6,140 bases of DNA from NCBI RefSeq assembly GCF_020742345.1, contig NZ_DYXC01000149.1:1-6140 (forward strand), written 5' to 3'. This stretch comes from Enteractinococcus helveticum (GTDB lineage: Bacteria > Actinomycetota > Actinomycetes > Actinomycetales > Micrococcaceae). A model generated the notes under the pieces. That model ran no database searches. It was given only the letters and a program-made list of their open reading frames with translations, and was not told where the DNA came from. Shown piece by piece: positions 5,193 through 6,140 of this stretch; position 1 is the first letter of the stretch, and the number at the start of each line of letters is the position of its first letter. Both the position numbers and the translations under genes were made by a program.

Positions 5193-5945
5193 CTACTCTT
5201 GCATTTGCATGTAGTCCAGCGAAGTCTGAACGGTTTGTCCACTTTCCCAAGCATTGGCACCGGGTTGCACCATGGGTGTGGGAATGTCCTCACGCTGTTG
5301 CCGGACTTTCTGCGTTGAAATGCCCAACGACCGGTCGCGATGCTGCAACAGGTCTTCGCGCAGCTGACCATCAGCGGTGAAACCCATCATCAATTGTGGA
5401 ATACCATACGGAAAATCTTCGCGATCATATTGCCAGGTATGGAAGGTTTTACCGTAGGTGGTGACGAGATCTTTAAAATACGCGTGCTCTGCTAGCTGTG
5501 GGACGCCGGGCGCAACGAGTGAACCGGATTTCACTTCATAGTGGTGACTGTGCCACAACTGCTTTTCTTCTTCGTCCAGTGTTTTGAACCGCTCTTCGCT
5601 AATGATGTATTCGATACCGATAAGCCGTGCATCGGGTTCGTTGCTGTCGAAGATAACGCACTGGTGCAGGTCATGGCGTAGGTGAATACAAAAATGTGTT
5701 GCCTCGACCTGGCGCCCCATATCGTCTGCATAGAAGTGGAAGCCATTGAGATAGGTGCTCATGGCGTCCAGCGGATATTTATGTTGCATGAGATTCGAGC
5801 TGATATCCAACATGCGATGTTTGACCGGATGGCCCTGACTAATTTTGGCGGTGGTCATGATTTTCTGGCCAGCGATAATTCCGGCTGCGGTTGCTGCGCC
5901 TGCCGCAATACCGAGGCCAATGCTTTTCAGATAATTCTGTCCCAT
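5193..5945 (-). CDS. Oil-body-associated protein (OBAP, DUF1264) homologue
   Basis: This 250-residue protein matches the OBAP/DUF1264 family known from plant seed oil bodies, fungi and bacteria. The diagnostic blocks appear in order: LNGFHFYADDMGRQVEATHF (66-85), HLRHDLHQCVIFDS with EPDARLIGIEYIIS (88-116), WHSHHYEVKSG with APGVP (131-149), TYGKTFHTWQYDR (163-175), and GIPQLMMGFTADGQL (181-195). Conserved His, Cys and Asp residues (H70, H84, C86, H92, C96, H132, H134, H135) hint at a metal or ligand site, but no activity is established for the family. Residues 5-27 are a Gly/Ala-rich hydrophobic helix that could be a signal anchor. There is no lipobox Cys. The start ATG has only a weak ribosome site. 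The gene heads the operon with the SDR. Maize OBAP1 affects oil-body stability; the bacterial role is unknown. Confidence 0.9.
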   Translation of the reverse strand: MGQNYLKSIGLGIAAGAATAAGIIAGQKIMTTAKISQGHPVKHRMLDISSNLMQHKYPLDAMSTYLNGFHFYADDMGRQVEATHFCIHLRHDLHQCVIFDSNEPDARLIGIEYIISEERFKTLDEEEKQLWHSHHYEVKSGSLVAPGVPQLAEHAYFKDLVTTYGKTFHTWQYDREDFPYGIPQLMMGFTADGQLREDLLQHRDRSLGISTQKVRQQREDIPTPMVQPGANAWESGQTVQTSLDYMQMQE

Positions 5946-5970
5946 GTCGAGACTCTACCGACTACGCATA

Positions 5971-6007
5971 GGTATAGAAATAGGTACCAGATATTGAAAT
6001 GATTCAA
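5971..6007 (-). promoter_or_regulatory. Putative promoter and operator of the OBAP-SDR operon
   Basis: On the minus strand a TTTCAA -35 (5999-5994) and a TATACC -10 (5976-5971) are 17 bases apart and would give a leader of about 20 bases before the OBAP ATG at 5945. The inverted repeat TTGAA-N4-TTCAA (5994-6007) covers the -35, where a repressor would block RNA polymerase. A second odd palindrome, CAGAT-G-ATCTG, lies just upstream at 6015-6025. The boxes are imperfect matches to the sigma-70-type consensus, so this is a candidate only. Confidence 0.35.
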
Positions 6008-6140
6008 CACAAAACAGATGATCTGACTGTGCCTACGCTTTGAATGGGTCAACTGCGACGCACCAACTTTTGTTGGACAAGCATTCGACCGAGTTTCGAA
6101 AGCTAGGACGTCTCAAGAGAACCTGTTCTACACGAGAGAT

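Noticed and set aside
5682..6002. Plus-strand open frame of 106 codons opposite the OBAP gene start
   Set aside because: It is antisense to strongly conserved OBAP domain sequence. Its Cys/His-rich product has no family resemblance and no ribosome site was found.
6063..6076. Small perfect hairpin CCAAC-TTTT-GTTGG near the right edge
   Set aside because: Only five pairs and no following T-run on either strand. It has no gene end beside it within the window, so it cannot be called a terminator.
1..6140. Search for tRNA, rRNA, CRISPR repeats, transposase genes and insertion-sequence ends
   Set aside because: No cloverleaf-like sequence, regularly spaced repeats, transposase motifs or terminal inverted repeats with target duplications were seen by eye.

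Overview
This window looks like chromosomal DNA of a moderately GC-rich actinobacterium. A Micrococcaceae-type member of the Micrococcales is my best guess. The class II fructose-bisphosphate aldolase uses Mycobacterium-like residue numbering, a TrmH/SpoU methyltransferase gene lies directly upstream of it, and there is a small nitrobindin-type (FABP-like) protein of the kind common in actinobacteria. The taxon is inferred from gene content and rough composition, not from a marker gene.

Left part (1-2250, plus strand): a tightly packed operon. It holds the end of a small hydrophobic membrane protein, a SpoU-family RNA methyltransferase overlapping it by ATGA, the glycolytic aldolase fba with its own strong ribosome binding site, and a small YqfO/NIF3-like single-domain protein starting one base after the fba stop. 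The operon runs straight into a convergent nitrobindin-like heme-binding beta-barrel gene (2735-2247, minus); the two stop codons share the bases CTAA. The only visible terminator-grade hairpin for the operon (2264-2301) lies inside the nitrobindin coding sequence.

Middle (2736-4140): a divergent intergenic region, then a 62-residue membrane plus coiled-coil protein of unknown function (2912-3100), a roughly 200-base spacer with weak signals, and an AqpZ-type aquaporin (3327-4058) with both NPA motifs and the water-selective filter residues.

Right part (4141-5945, minus strand): a two-gene operon. The first gene encodes an oil-body-associated-protein (OBAP, DUF1264) homologue with an N-terminal Gly/Ala-rich hydrophobic helix. 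The second encodes a short-chain dehydrogenase/reductase with a C-terminal membrane anchor. They are 32 bases apart, and the second has a perfect AGGAGG site. Hand-counted samples suggest lower GC here than in the fba operon. The operon converges on the aquaporin gene across a short spacer holding two mutually exclusive hairpins that share one arm. A putative promoter with an inverted repeat over its -35 box lies upstream of the OBAP gene. In 6026-6140 I see only a small CCAAC-TTTT-GTTGG hairpin and no gene.

The left half is ordinary housekeeping. The part most worth following up is the OBAP-SDR pair: two proteins with hydrophobic anchors, whose plant counterparts (OBAP, and the SDR steroleosin) are lipid-droplet proteins. 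A lipid or envelope stress role is an inference only.
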